The notes below the pieces were generated by a model, which had not been told where the DNA came from, ran no database searches, and saw nothing but the letters and a program-made list of their open reading frames with translations. The position numbers and the translations under genes were made by a program. From assembly GCF_000298295.1 (NCBI RefSeq), contig NZ_AMGM01000026.1, forward strand, positions 1-52,483: DNA of 52,483 nucleotides, read 5' to 3'. Below are positions 1-8,214 of the stretch, one piece after another (the first letter of the stretch is position 1; each line of letters starts with the position of its first letter). This stretch comes from Cecembia lonarensis LW9. Lineage in GTDB: Bacteria > Bacteroidota > Bacteroidia > Cytophagales > Cyclobacteriaceae.

Positions 1-380
1 TAAAATCAACCGGTTGATACAGGGGAAGCTATGTGTGCTATCTTCTCCTATGTGGTTAAAAAAAAATCTGCCAGAAATGTCCCTCTGAGGTAGAGAGGGA
101 TAAATCTTCAATGACTGTCATTTCTTTTTTTGAACATTTTCTTAATTGTTGAATTCTACCATTGACGGATATATAATCTCCCCCTCGGCAGGCTCAGGGG
201 CCGGAAGGTTTGGTTTTTAATTTGTCATATCCTTTCTGTATATGCCAAATGCTAAAATCTCAGAATGACGCTACTTAAGTCATTTCAAACCACTTTTGCC
301 TTTTGTCACTTCGACATGCTCACCAAATCGCAGTGCATCGCTTTTGCCTTGGCTCTTGTTCCCACACTTCATCCTGGCCC
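1..380. other. Gene-free region with palindromes and repeat remnants
   Basis: I see no convincing gene here. The region holds a perfect 14-bp palindrome at 5-18 (ATCAACCGGTTGAT), a 7-bp-arm hairpin at 80-100 (TCCCTCT/AGAGGGA), and a 51-bp segment at 107-157 that recurs at 11586-11636. A second short match (TCTCAGAATGAC at 258-269) also occurs directly attached to the other copy at 11634-11645. A GTCACTTCGACATGCTCACC stretch near 305-324 resembles the edge of the palindromic repeats seen after argH. It lies downstream of the Fic gene and may help end its transcript. Confidence 0.6.
107..157 (+). repeat. Dispersed 51-bp repeat, copy A
   Basis: This segment matches 11586-11636 at 47 of 51 positions without gaps, so it is a dispersed intergenic repeat. 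In the other copy the repeat continues directly into CTCAGAATGAC. Here that continuation is displaced by about 100 bp, to 258-269. I do not recognise an encoded product. Confidence 0.75.
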
Positions 381-1463
381 CTACACCAATTCCAAGTGAT
401 GCCTTAAAGAATCAATGACGGTGTCCGCCACCAGATGATAAAACACCTCTGGATTATTATCGACCTGAACGGCCTCCAAGGCCTTGTAATAAGCCAACCT
501 GGAGTCCAGATCTCCCTTCAGATTAGCAATGGTCAGGCCATGCTTCAGCAAAATCAGGTTCATCACCAACCTGCTGGTCCGGCCATTTCCATCAATAAAG
601 GGATGGATACTAACCAAACGCTCATGCATCTCTGCCGCCAAAATGACCGGATGGAGGATTTTCTTCTGAGCATCATAGTGGATGAAATATTCCTCCATCA
701 ACTTATCCAATAAATACGGCTGAGGTGGCTCATGGGCACTGCCCGAAATACGAACAGGCACACTCCTGTATCGGCCCGCATTATCTCGATCTATACCCTT
801 TAGGATCAAATAGTGCAATTCCATCAGAACCCTGGGACCATAGTCCATCTGATCACTCACCAACTGCTCCAAGTAGGCCACTGCTTCTGCGTGATTGATG
901 GCCTCCAAGTGCTCTCGCATGGACTTCCCTCCTATGGTAATCCCCTCATTGACCACCAAATGGGTCTCTTGTAAGGTAAGGGTATTGCCTTCGATTCTAT
1001 TGCTCTCAAAGGTATACGCCAACATGAAATATTCCTGCAACTTTCGTAATTGGGTACCTGCCAAAGGCTTTTTGGAGAGCCATTCCTCCTTTAAAGTATC
1101 AATCTGCTTTAATTTTTCCTGAATCCCGGCACTCAAGCCCTGCATTTGTAGGGCTTTGTGGCTACTCAAATACTCCAGCCTGGACTCAACTAATGCTAAA
1201 ATCTCTACCGCATCTTTCTCGTCCTCAAGTAGCTGATAGATCTTGTCTACCAACCATAGCTTTCTTAATGCGTCAAAAGGAAGATCCAAAGCCAAAGCCA
1301 AGGCCTTGAGATTCTCCTCTGTAGGCCTCCTTACCCCTTTTTCAAATTTTGAAACCAAGGCCGGATCTATTTTGGCTTCAAAGGCAAGCTGTCTTACCAC
1401 CCAACCCTTTTGAAATCTTCTTTCGGTCAAAGCTTTTGCTAAAGTCTTCATTTTTGTAGACAT
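381..1463 (-). CDS. HTH (XRE-type) Fic family protein
   Basis: Probable AMPylating (or other nucleotide-transferring) Fic enzyme fused to an N-terminal helix-turn-helix. Numbering from the chosen ATG at 1463, residues about 7-70 form an XRE/Cro-like HTH with the typical LVSKFEKGVRRP segment. A Fic core follows, with an intact HPFIDGNGRTSR active-site motif at 287-298 (His, Gly-Asn-Gly-Arg). A class II-type inhibitory motif SNRIEGN (Ser-x3-Glu-Gly) lies at 154-160, N-terminal to the Fic core, so the enzyme is probably self-inhibited. The frame is open to a TTG at 1478, but two ATG codons (1463, 1451) are better starts. It is a lone gene, divergent from 1559, with a 7-bp inverted repeat just upstream. 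The target is unknown; no antitoxin-like partner adjoins it. Confidence 0.88.
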   Translation of the reverse strand: MSTKMKTLAKALTERRFQKGWVVRQLAFEAKIDPALVSKFEKGVRRPTEENLKALALALDLPFDALRKLWLVDKIYQLLEDEKDAVEILALVESRLEYLSSHKALQMQGLSAGIQEKLKQIDTLKEEWLSKKPLAGTQLRKLQEYFMLAYTFESNRIEGNTLTLQETHLVVNEGITIGGKSMREHLEAINHAEAVAYLEQLVSDQMDYGPRVLMELHYLILKGIDRDNAGRYRSVPVRISGSAHEPPQPYLLDKLMEEYFIHYDAQKKILHPVILAAEMHERLVSIHPFIDGNGRTSRLVMNLILLKHGLTIANLKGDLDSRLAYYKALEAVQVDNNPEVFYHLVADTVIDSLRHHLELV

Positions 1464-1468
1464 TTTTA

Positions 1469-1491
1469 TTGTTGACAAATTTAATCAACAA
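1469..1491. promoter_or_regulatory. Candidate operator: inverted repeat TTGTTGA-N9-TCAACAA
   Basis: A perfect 7-bp inverted repeat with a 9-nt A/T-rich spacer lies six bases upstream of the chosen ATG of the HTH-Fic gene, in the divergent intergenic region. The size and position fit an operator for a dimeric XRE-type regulator. Autoregulation is an inference; no binding data can be read from sequence. Confidence 0.4.
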
Positions 1492-1558
1492 AATTCGTGT
1501 TTTTAATTTTTTTTACCATTTTTTTTCCACAAATTGGAAAGCAAACCCCGGATACCCC

Positions 1559-2830
1559 ATGAACAAAAGAGCATTTCTTAAAAGTCTGGCATTTACAAGC
1601 TTTGCCTCTTCCGCATCATTCCAGGCCTTATCCAAAACAATTGAGGCTTATGCCCATATTCCTCCAGCAAGGCTGGCAAAGGATGAGAACTTTTGGGCTG
1701 AAATCAGAGGTGGCTATAAACTCAAACCGGATTATATCAATTTGGAAAACGGCTATTATTGTTTTATTCCCCAAGAAACGCTGGAAGGATACATAGACTG
1801 GATCAGGGAAATCAACTACCAAGGCTCTTGGTATTTCAGAACCGTCCAATGGGACAACAAAGACAAAGCGGCTGCAAGATTGGCTGCCCAATTTGGTGGA
1901 ACTGAAGATGAAGTAGCCATTACCCGAAATGCCACAGAATCTCTGGACATCATTATCTCAGGATACCCTTGGGAAAAAGGAGATGAGGCGGTTTTTGCAC
2001 ACCAAGATTACGGAAGTATCAAAAACATGTTTGAACTGGTGTCCAGGCGCTATGGCATGGTCAACAAAATTGTGGACATCCCCCTCCACCCCCAATCTGA
2101 TGAGGAAATTGTAAAAATCTACGAAGAGGCCATCACGCCCAACACCAAACTGATCATGGTCAGCCATATGATCAATATCACCGGTCAGATCCTCCCGGTA
2201 AAAAAAATCTGTGACATGGCCCATAGCAAAGGCGTAGAAGTCATGTTGGACGGCGCACACTGTATCGCCCATTTTGATTTTAAAATAGATGATTTGGGTT
2301 GTGACTACTATGCCTGCAGCCTGCACAAATGGCTAAGTGTACCATTAGGTGCAGGGTTATTGTATGTCAAAAAAGACAAAATCAATAAAATCTGGCCCCT
2401 GATGGCTCCTTATGAATTGGATCATCCCAATATCAAAAACCTTAACCATACCGGGACCCATCCAGTGGCAACTGACCTGGCAGTAAACAACGCAATCGAT
2501 TATTTTGAGAAAATCGGTGCCAAACGCAAAGAGGAAAGGTTGCGCTACCTGCAATTATATTGGTCCGATCAAGTAAGGGACATTCCCGGGGTCTTGCTCA
2601 ATACCCCCGCTGATCCCAGCAGAAGTTGTGGCATTGCCAATGTGGGCATTAAGGGATTGGAACCTAATGAAATGGCCAAAATTTTATTGGACAAATACGG
2701 CATTTATACCGTTGGAATTAAATACGCTGGCGTATATGGATGTAGGATTACCCCAAATATTTATACCACTCCAGAAGAACTGGATGTATTTGTCGAAGCC
2801 ATAAAAGAAATGGCTTCAGGGGCATCCTGA
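1559..2830 (+). CDS. Secreted class V aminotransferase-fold PLP enzyme (isopenicillin N epimerase-like)
   Basis: PLP-dependent fold-type I enzyme of the class V aminotransferase / isopenicillin N epimerase-like group; the substrate cannot be told. The chosen start (ATG 1559, MNKRAFLKSLAF) gives 423 residues with an export-type N terminus of the Bacteroidota KRxFLK style. It has only one arginine in the twin-arginine position, so Tat export is uncertain. The frame is open further upstream to a TTG, but that extension looks non-coding. PLP signatures are TRNATES (early helix), MLDGAHC with the cofactor-binding Asp, and CSLHKWLSVPLGAG with the Schiff-base Lys. The end reads like the small domain of the family (YGIYTVGIKYAGVYGCRI). 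It is monocistronic, divergent from the Fic gene. Confidence 0.85.
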   Translation: MNKRAFLKSLAFTSFASSASFQALSKTIEAYAHIPPARLAKDENFWAEIRGGYKLKPDYINLENGYYCFIPQETLEGYIDWIREINYQGSWYFRTVQWDNKDKAAARLAAQFGGTEDEVAITRNATESLDIIISGYPWEKGDEAVFAHQDYGSIKNMFELVSRRYGMVNKIVDIPLHPQSDEEIVKIYEEAITPNTKLIMVSHMINITGQILPVKKICDMAHSKGVEVMLDGAHCIAHFDFKIDDLGCDYYACSLHKWLSVPLGAGLLYVKKDKINKIWPLMAPYELDHPNIKNLNHTGTHPVATDLAVNNAIDYFEKIGAKRKEERLRYLQLYWSDQVRDIPGVLLNTPADPSRSCGIANVGIKGLEPNEMAKILLDKYGIYTVGIKYAGVYGCRITPNIYTTPEELDVFVEAIKEMASGAS

Positions 2831-3178
2831 CAGTACCTTACTGCCATAAAAAGGATAAATCCATAACTCTGCTAAATAATCCTTACCAATACTTGCATTT
2901 TATTTCAAACCTTGCAACCTTTACATCGTATTTTGAATTAAATGCAAAACCTAAACAACATAGCGCAATATTTACTGCCCACTTCAGCATATGCTGTTGT
3001 TGTGTCTATGTTATTTTTGGCTCCTTTGAGGAGATTTAGGAACAGCTTCAGGGCGACGTCCCTGTAATATATTATGGTGTCCTACGTGGAAGGCCGACAA
3101 TAGCATAATTCCCCATATCATTCTATTTAACCCAAACGCTCACTGAGCAAAGCATCTATTTATTCCAAATTGAATTAA
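2831..3178 (+). other. Structured gene-free region upstream of the arginine operon
   Basis: This stretch has no convincing gene. It contains small hairpins (CTCCTTTGAGGAG near 3020-3033; CAGGG-N6-CCCTG near 3049-3064) and a longer imperfect inverted repeat pairing about 2988-3001 with about 3095-3109. A 12-bp direct repeat TTGAATTAAATG occurs at 2933-2944 and again at 3170-3181, the second copy being the start-codon context of the next gene. A 41-codon frame opens at the first copy (ATG 2942) but has no clear leader-peptide character. It probably carries the arginine operon promoter and leader; I cannot place a promoter box with confidence. Confidence 0.4.
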
Positions 3179-3856
3179 ATGGAAAATCATTCCTTTATCA
3201 TACAACCCGCAACAGAAAAACATCTGAATTACGCGGAAACCATAACCCAGGAGATGGAACAATCTGCTAAAGCTAGAGGCACTGGCATTGCCAAGCGTTC
3301 CCCCGAATACATCAAAACCAAGATGCAGGAAGGTAAGGCAGTGATTGCTTTAACCAAAGATGGCGTTTGGGCTGGATTTTGTTATATTGAGGCTTGGGGC
3401 CATGGTAAATTTGTGGCCAATTCAGGCCTTATTGTAGCACCTGAATTCCGAAAATACGGCTTGGCACGTCAGATCAAAAGTGAAGTATTTAAGCTCAGCC
3501 GTTTAAAATATCCTGATGCAAAAATATTTGGTCTGACCACCGGTGCTGCAGTCATGAAGATCAATTCAGATTTAGGCTACGTTCCTGTTTCTTACTCAGA
3601 CCTTACGGAAGATGAAGAATTCTGGAAAGGGTGCAACAGCTGTATCAATGTAGAAATACTAAAGTCAAAAAGCCGGCAAAACTGCCTTTGCACGGCTATG
3701 CTTTACGATCCCTCCAGAAAAGCCAAGACCGAAGAGGTAGCCTTACGCAATGATTTCAAAAAGAACCTGAAATTATTTGAAAGGTGGACCAGGCTGAAAA
3801 AGGCCATCATGCTGAATATCAAAAAAACCAAGAACAAAACCTTAAGCATATTTTAA
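3179..3856 (+). CDS. GNAT acyltransferase, probable N-acylglutamate synthase of the arginine operon
   Basis: First gene of the arginine operon, 225 residues. The GNAT motif A (LIVAPEFRKYGLARQIKS, residues 84-101) marks an acyl-CoA-dependent N-acyltransferase. The operon has no argA, no argJ and no NAGS-kinase fusion, so this protein is the best candidate for making N-acetyl- or N-succinylglutamate. That function is inferred from context. Residues 152-171 hold CNSC and a CLC pair (Cys152, 155, 169, 171), a possible metal site not found in ordinary GNAT enzymes. The C terminus is very basic. The ATG at 3179 sits in the same TTGAATTAAATG context found 237 bp upstream. argG starts 42 bp downstream. 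Confidence 0.8.
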   Translation: MENHSFIIQPATEKHLNYAETITQEMEQSAKARGTGIAKRSPEYIKTKMQEGKAVIALTKDGVWAGFCYIEAWGHGKFVANSGLIVAPEFRKYGLARQIKSEVFKLSRLKYPDAKIFGLTTGAAVMKINSDLGYVPVSYSDLTEDEEFWKGCNSCINVEILKSKSRQNCLCTAMLYDPSRKAKTEEVALRNDFKKNLKLFERWTRLKKAIMLNIKKTKNKTLSIF

Positions 3857-3898
3857 ACCCGAAAGCTATTCCTGGCTTTCCCTACAACCTTTAAAAAA

Positions 3899-5095
3899 AT
3901 GAAAAAAGTCGTATTAGCGTACAGTGGAGGTTTGGATACCACCTTTTGTGCATTGCACCTTTCCAAAGACCTCGGGTACGAAGTACATGCCGTCCTGATC
4001 AATACAGGCGGTTTTTCTCCAGATGAGTTGAAGGATATAGAAATTAGGGCCAATGGACTCGGTATCGCCTCCTTTGTCATCTTGGATGTGACCAAAACCT
4101 ATTACCAGGAAGTCATCAAATTCCTGATCTTTGGAAATGTCCTTAAAAACCAAACCTACCCCCTTTCTGTGAGTGCAGAAAGGATCTTGCAAGCCAAAAC
4201 CTTGGCCGAGTATGTCAAAAAAATCGGCGCCAAATCAGTGGCCCATGGCAGTACCGGGGCAGGGAATGACCAGGTACGTTTTGACATGATTTTCCAGACC
4301 ATTATCCCGGATATAGAAATCATCACCCCTATTCGGGACTTGAAATTAAGCAGGGAAGAAGAAATAGACTACCTCAAAAAACATGGGGTATCCATGAATT
4401 TTGAAAAAGCTGCCTATTCCATCAACAAAGGCATTTGGGGAACCTCTGTGGGGGGAAAAGAAACCCTTACTTCCAACCAAACTTTGCCTGAAGCTGCCTG
4501 GCCTACCCAAGTCAGCAAAACAGCAACAGAAGAGATGACCATAGTATTTGAAAAAGGGGAAACCAAAGCTGTAAATGGGATCATCTATGACAACCCAGTA
4601 GAAGCCATTCAAAAAATCCAAGAAATTGCAGCCCCATTTGGCATAGGCAGGGATATCCATGTAGGGGATACCATCATAGGCATTAAAGGCAGGGTTGGTT
4701 TTGAAGCGGCAGCCCCCTTGATTATCATTAAGGCCCACCAACTTTTGGAAAAACACTGTTTGACCAAATGGCAAACCTTTTGGAAAAACCAAATTTCAGA
4801 ATTTTACGGTAACCATCTCCATGAAGGGCATTACCTGGATCCAGTAATGAGGGACCTGGAAGCCTTTTTGGAAAGCACCCAAGAATTTGTCAGTGGTAAG
4901 GTAAAAGTATTGCTCCACCCCTACCGCTTCCAAATGGTGGGCATTGAATCCTCTCATGACCTTATGGCTTCTAAGTTTGGAAGTTATGGGGAAATGAACA
5001 AAGGATATACCGCAGAAGACGTCAAAGGCTTTACCAGAATTTTAGGTAACCAAACAGCCATTTTCCACCAAGTCAACCACCATGAAGAAAATTAA
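3899..5095 (+). CDS. argG: Argininosuccinate synthase
   Basis: ATP-dependent condensation of citrulline with aspartate to argininosuccinate, the penultimate step of arginine synthesis, in the cytoplasm. The N-type ATP pyrophosphatase loop AYSGGLDTT is at residues 7-15. The conserved AHGSTGAGNDQVRFD segment (aspartate/citrulline binding) and SINKGIWGTSVGGKE follow. At 398 residues it has the family's usual length. Its last 14 bases overlap the start of argC, suggesting translational coupling. Confidence 0.97.
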   Translation: MKKVVLAYSGGLDTTFCALHLSKDLGYEVHAVLINTGGFSPDELKDIEIRANGLGIASFVILDVTKTYYQEVIKFLIFGNVLKNQTYPLSVSAERILQAKTLAEYVKKIGAKSVAHGSTGAGNDQVRFDMIFQTIIPDIEIITPIRDLKLSREEEIDYLKKHGVSMNFEKAAYSINKGIWGTSVGGKETLTSNQTLPEAAWPTQVSKTATEEMTIVFEKGETKAVNGIIYDNPVEAIQKIQEIAAPFGIGRDIHVGDTIIGIKGRVGFEAAAPLIIIKAHQLLEKHCLTKWQTFWKNQISEFYGNHLHEGHYLDPVMRDLEAFLESTQEFVSGKVKVLLHPYRFQMVGIESSHDLMASKFGSYGEMNKGYTAEDVKGFTRILGNQTAIFHQVNHHEEN

Positions 5096-6050
5096 AACAG
5101 CCATTATCGGTGCAGCCGGATATACAGGAGGAGAATTGCTCAGGCTCCTCGTTCATCATCCTGCCTGCGAGCTGATATACGTACATAGCAATAGTCAAAA
5201 AGGGAAAAAAGTCACCAAAGTACATCCAGATCTGATTGGAGAAACAGAGTTGGTATTTACAGATGAAGTACAGACGGAAGGCATAGAAGCCTTGTTTCTG
5301 GGCCTTCCGCATGGACAGACCAAAGGATTTTTGGAAAAACATGCGTTTCCCAAAGATACGGTCATCATAGACCTAAGTACAGATTTCAGGGATGAAAGCA
5401 ATGGTTTTACCTACGGTCTTCCTGAAGTGAACAAAGACAAAATTAAACAGGCAAAAAAAATAGCCAATCCCGGTTGTTTCGCTACAGGTATTCAATTGGC
5501 CCTAGCGCCTGCAGTAGCAGCGGGATGGACAAAAGACAGCATTCACATCACAGGAATCACGGGAAGTACCGGTGCAGGAAAAGCCTTAAGTGAAACCACC
5601 CACTTCAGTTACAGAACAAATAACATATCGGTTTATAAGCTTTTCAATCACCAGCACTTAAAAGAAATCGGGCAGACTTTTAGACAGATAGAGTCAGACT
5701 TCCAGCAGGAATTGCTCTTTGTACCTTATAGAGGAAATTTTACCCGAGGCATTTGGATTACTGCTTATTTTCCATTTGAGGGTACTTTAGACGAAGCCAC
5801 AAACAGCTACCGTTCTTTTTATCAGGAAGCCCCATTTACTTGGGTATCTGAAGCTGATATTGATCTAAAACAGGTGGTTAACACCAATAAATGCCTGCTC
5901 CATTTGAAAAAGGAAAAAGGAAACCTGATAATTTATGCTGCCATAGACAACCTTTTGAAAGGTGCTTCGGGACAAGCTGTACAGAATTTCAACCTGGCAT
6001 TTGGATTGGAAGAAAGACTTGGACTCAACCTAAAAAGTATCGCATTCTAA
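5082..6050 (+). CDS. argC: N-acyl-gamma-glutamyl-phosphate reductase
   Basis: NADPH-dependent reduction of the acylglutamyl phosphate to its semialdehyde. A Rossmann loop IIGAAGYTGGELLRLL lies at residues 8-23, and the catalytic Cys132 sits in the NPGCFATG motif. The substrate-domain GSTGAGKALSETTHFSYR segment is present. The 322-residue length is normal for the short ArgC type. The start ATG lies inside the end of argG (14-base overlap); argD follows after 10 bp. Depending on the acyl group used in this pathway the true substrate may be the succinyl form. Confidence 0.96.
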   Translation: MKKIKTAIIGAAGYTGGELLRLLVHHPACELIYVHSNSQKGKKVTKVHPDLIGETELVFTDEVQTEGIEALFLGLPHGQTKGFLEKHAFPKDTVIIDLSTDFRDESNGFTYGLPEVNKDKIKQAKKIANPGCFATGIQLALAPAVAAGWTKDSIHITGITGSTGAGKALSETTHFSYRTNNISVYKLFNHQHLKEIGQTFRQIESDFQQELLFVPYRGNFTRGIWITAYFPFEGTLDEATNSYRSFYQEAPFTWVSEADIDLKQVVNTNKCLLHLKKEKGNLIIYAAIDNLLKGASGQAVQNFNLAFGLEERLGLNLKSIAF

Positions 6051-6060
6051 CCCATTAGCT

Positions 6061-7191
6061 ATGAACTTGTTTGACGTATATCCATTAATGGATGTTACTC
6101 CTGAAAAAGCGCAAGGAGCAACAATCTGGGACAATAAAGGAGAGGAATATCTGGACCTTTATGGAGGGCATGCGGTGATCTCAATAGGACACAGCCATCC
6201 CCATTTTAATCAAAGGATCAAGGAGCAATTGGATAAAATCTGCTTTTATTCCAATTCTGTTCAAATCCCTATTCAGAAAGCGTTGGCAGAAAAACTTGGA
6301 GAACTTTCCGGTTACCCTGATTACCAGCTTTTTTTATGCAATTCCGGTGCCGAGGCCAATGAAAACGCTTTGAAGCTCGCATCTTTTGCTACAGGAAAAT
6401 CCGGCTTTATCAGTTTTTCAGGTGCTTTCCATGGAAGAACAGCCGGTGCGGTGGTATTAACGGACAATCCCAAAATCATTGCACCTTCCAATGAAAGGGC
6501 TGATGCCCACATTTTGCCCTGGAATGACCTTCACGCTGTAGAAAGTCAGTTGAAGAAGGGAAATATTGCTGGAATCATCATTGAAGGTATTCAAGGGGTC
6601 GGAGGCATCCATGTACCGGACGCTCAATTTCTGAAGCAACTGGCTGTCTTATCCAAAAGTTACGGCACCAAACTCATCCTTGACGAAGTTCAATCCGGTT
6701 ATGGCCGTACTGGCAAGTTTTTTGCGCACCAATGGGTAGAAGGCTTAGCACCAGACCTGATTACAATGGCAAAAGGCATGGGCAATGGCTTTCCCATTGG
6801 GGGAGTGTTGATCCACCCGGATATAAAAGCCTCTTATGGGCTTTTGGGCACCACCTTTGGAGGCAACCACCTTGCCTGTGCCGCAGGTTTGGCAGTCTTG
6901 GAGGTAATAGAACAAGAAAATCTGATGCCGCATGCACTGAAAATGGGCGATTATCTCATCCAAGCTTTAAAGGAAATTCCCGGCATCAGAGAGGTGCGTG
7001 GAATCGGATTGATGATAGGAATAGATCTGGACAGAGACGCTGCTCCAGTACGTTCTGAATTAGTAAAAAAATACAAAATTTTTACTGGCAGTTCATCAGG
7101 TAAACAGACCATTCGTTTGCTGCCTCCTTTAACTATTAAAACAAATGAACTATATTCGTTTTTGGAAAGTTTAAAGAAAATATTAAACTGA
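6061..7191 (+). CDS. argD: N-acylornithine aminotransferase (class III, PLP)
   Basis: Transaminates acyl-glutamate semialdehyde to acyl-ornithine. It is a class III PLP aminotransferase with the GAEANENALK segment (96-105), LILDEVQSGYGRTG containing cofactor-binding Asp208, and the Schiff-base Lys238 in ITMAKGMGNGFPIGG. At 376 residues it is slightly short but complete for a bacterial ArgD. It sits between argC and argF' in one transcription unit, which makes the arginine role firmer than for stand-alone paralogues. Confidence 0.93.
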   Translation: MNLFDVYPLMDVTPEKAQGATIWDNKGEEYLDLYGGHAVISIGHSHPHFNQRIKEQLDKICFYSNSVQIPIQKALAEKLGELSGYPDYQLFLCNSGAEANENALKLASFATGKSGFISFSGAFHGRTAGAVVLTDNPKIIAPSNERADAHILPWNDLHAVESQLKKGNIAGIIIEGIQGVGGIHVPDAQFLKQLAVLSKSYGTKLILDEVQSGYGRTGKFFAHQWVEGLAPDLITMAKGMGNGFPIGGVLIHPDIKASYGLLGTTFGGNHLACAAGLAVLEVIEQENLMPHALKMGDYLIQALKEIPGIREVRGIGLMIGIDLDRDAAPVRSELVKKYKIFTGSSSGKQTIRLLPPLTIKTNELYSFLESLKKILN

Positions 7192-7229
7192 GACTGCCCC
7201 TTCCAGTATGGGGACAACCTATCAGAATT

Positions 7230-8174
7230 ATGAAGTATTTTACAAAATTTGATTCCAAGGCAGTTGCCGATCTACTCATAGAAAAAGCATTGTTTTACAA
7301 GACCAACAGCCGTGTGGACCTGAACAAAGGTTCCGGAAAAAGGATCGGTTGTATTTTCTTAAACCCATCCTTAAGGACGCGGGCCAGTACCCAAATTGCT
7401 GCGCTGAACTTGGGAATGGAACCCATTGTCATGAATATGGACAAAGAAGGATGGGCTTTGGAGATGAAAGAAGGTGCAGTGATGAATAAGGGTACCGTGG
7501 AGCATATCAAAGATGCTGCAGCAGTACTTGGTTCGTATTTCGACATTTTGGCAATCAGGGCATTTCCCAGCCTAACCAATAAGCAAGAAGATATTGAAGA
7601 TTTTATTTTCAACCAGTTTGTCAAATATTCCGGAGTACCTGTCATCAGCTTGGAAAGTGCCATCAGGCATCCCCTGCAAAGCCTTGCAGATATGATCACC
7701 ATTCAAGAGCAATGGAAGGGCACTAAAAAACCAAAGGTAGTCTTGACTTGGGCACCCCATATCAAGGCCATACCCCATGCCGTGGCCAACTCTTTCACAG
7801 AATGGGCATTAGGCTGTGGGCATGAACTGACCATAACGCATCCCCAAGACTATCATCTTGACCCACAATTCACAAAAGGTGCAAAAATTGAACTCGACCA
7901 ACATAAAGCTTTGGAAGATGCTGATTTCGTCTATGTGAAAAACTGGTCAGGTTTTAATGATTATGGGAAAATAGTCACGACTGACAGTGCATGGATGCTG
8001 ACAGAAAAGCACCTAAAACATGCTAAAAATGCCAAGGTTATGCACTGTCTGCCAGTACGAAGAAACTTAGAACTATCTGATGAAATACTGGACGGAAAGA
8101 GAAGCATCATACAGCAACAGGCCGAAAATAGAATTTATGCCGCGCAAGCGGTCATTAGCCAAATTTTAGGCTAA
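7230..8174 (+). CDS. argF': N-acylornithine carbamoyltransferase (argF' type, probably succinylornithine)
   Basis: Carbamoylates N-acyl-ornithine to N-acyl-citrulline instead of acting on free ornithine. The carbamoyl phosphate motif FLNPSLRTR (43-51) has the SLRTR form of this subfamily, where classical OTCases have STRTR. The GWALEMKEG and RHPLQSLADM segments and the late HCLPVRRN motif are also characteristic. The residue I align with Glu92 of the Xanthomonas acetyl enzyme and Pro90 of the Bacteroides fragilis succinyl enzyme is Val90 (in TVEHIK). An uncharged residue there favours succinylornithine. The length, 314 residues, is normal. The neighbouring argE-type deacylase is required to finish this route. 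Confidence 0.93.
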   Translation: MKYFTKFDSKAVADLLIEKALFYKTNSRVDLNKGSGKRIGCIFLNPSLRTRASTQIAALNLGMEPIVMNMDKEGWALEMKEGAVMNKGTVEHIKDAAAVLGSYFDILAIRAFPSLTNKQEDIEDFIFNQFVKYSGVPVISLESAIRHPLQSLADMITIQEQWKGTKKPKVVLTWAPHIKAIPHAVANSFTEWALGCGHELTITHPQDYHLDPQFTKGAKIELDQHKALEDADFVYVKNWSGFNDYGKIVTTDSAWMLTEKHLKHAKNAKVMHCLPVRRNLELSDEILDGKRSIIQQQAENRIYAAQAVISQILG

Positions 8175-8214
8175 TACAACAACTTTAACTACTAATAAAC
8201 CAACTACACTACCC

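Noticed and set aside
107-157. Repeat copies as a CRISPR array or insertion sequence ends
   Set aside because: Only two copies 11 kb apart, no spacer regularity, no transposase gene and no terminal inverted repeats on the 51-bp segment.
381-1478. Fic gene as half of a toxin-antitoxin pair
   Set aside because: No small antitoxin gene adjoins it, and the inhibitory motif is inside the protein itself.
2942-3067. 41-codon frame (MQNLNNIAQYLL...) as an arginine leader peptide
   Set aside because: Only three or four scattered Arg codons near the end and no clear attenuator hairpin pair with a U-tract; composition suggests chance or repeat sequence.
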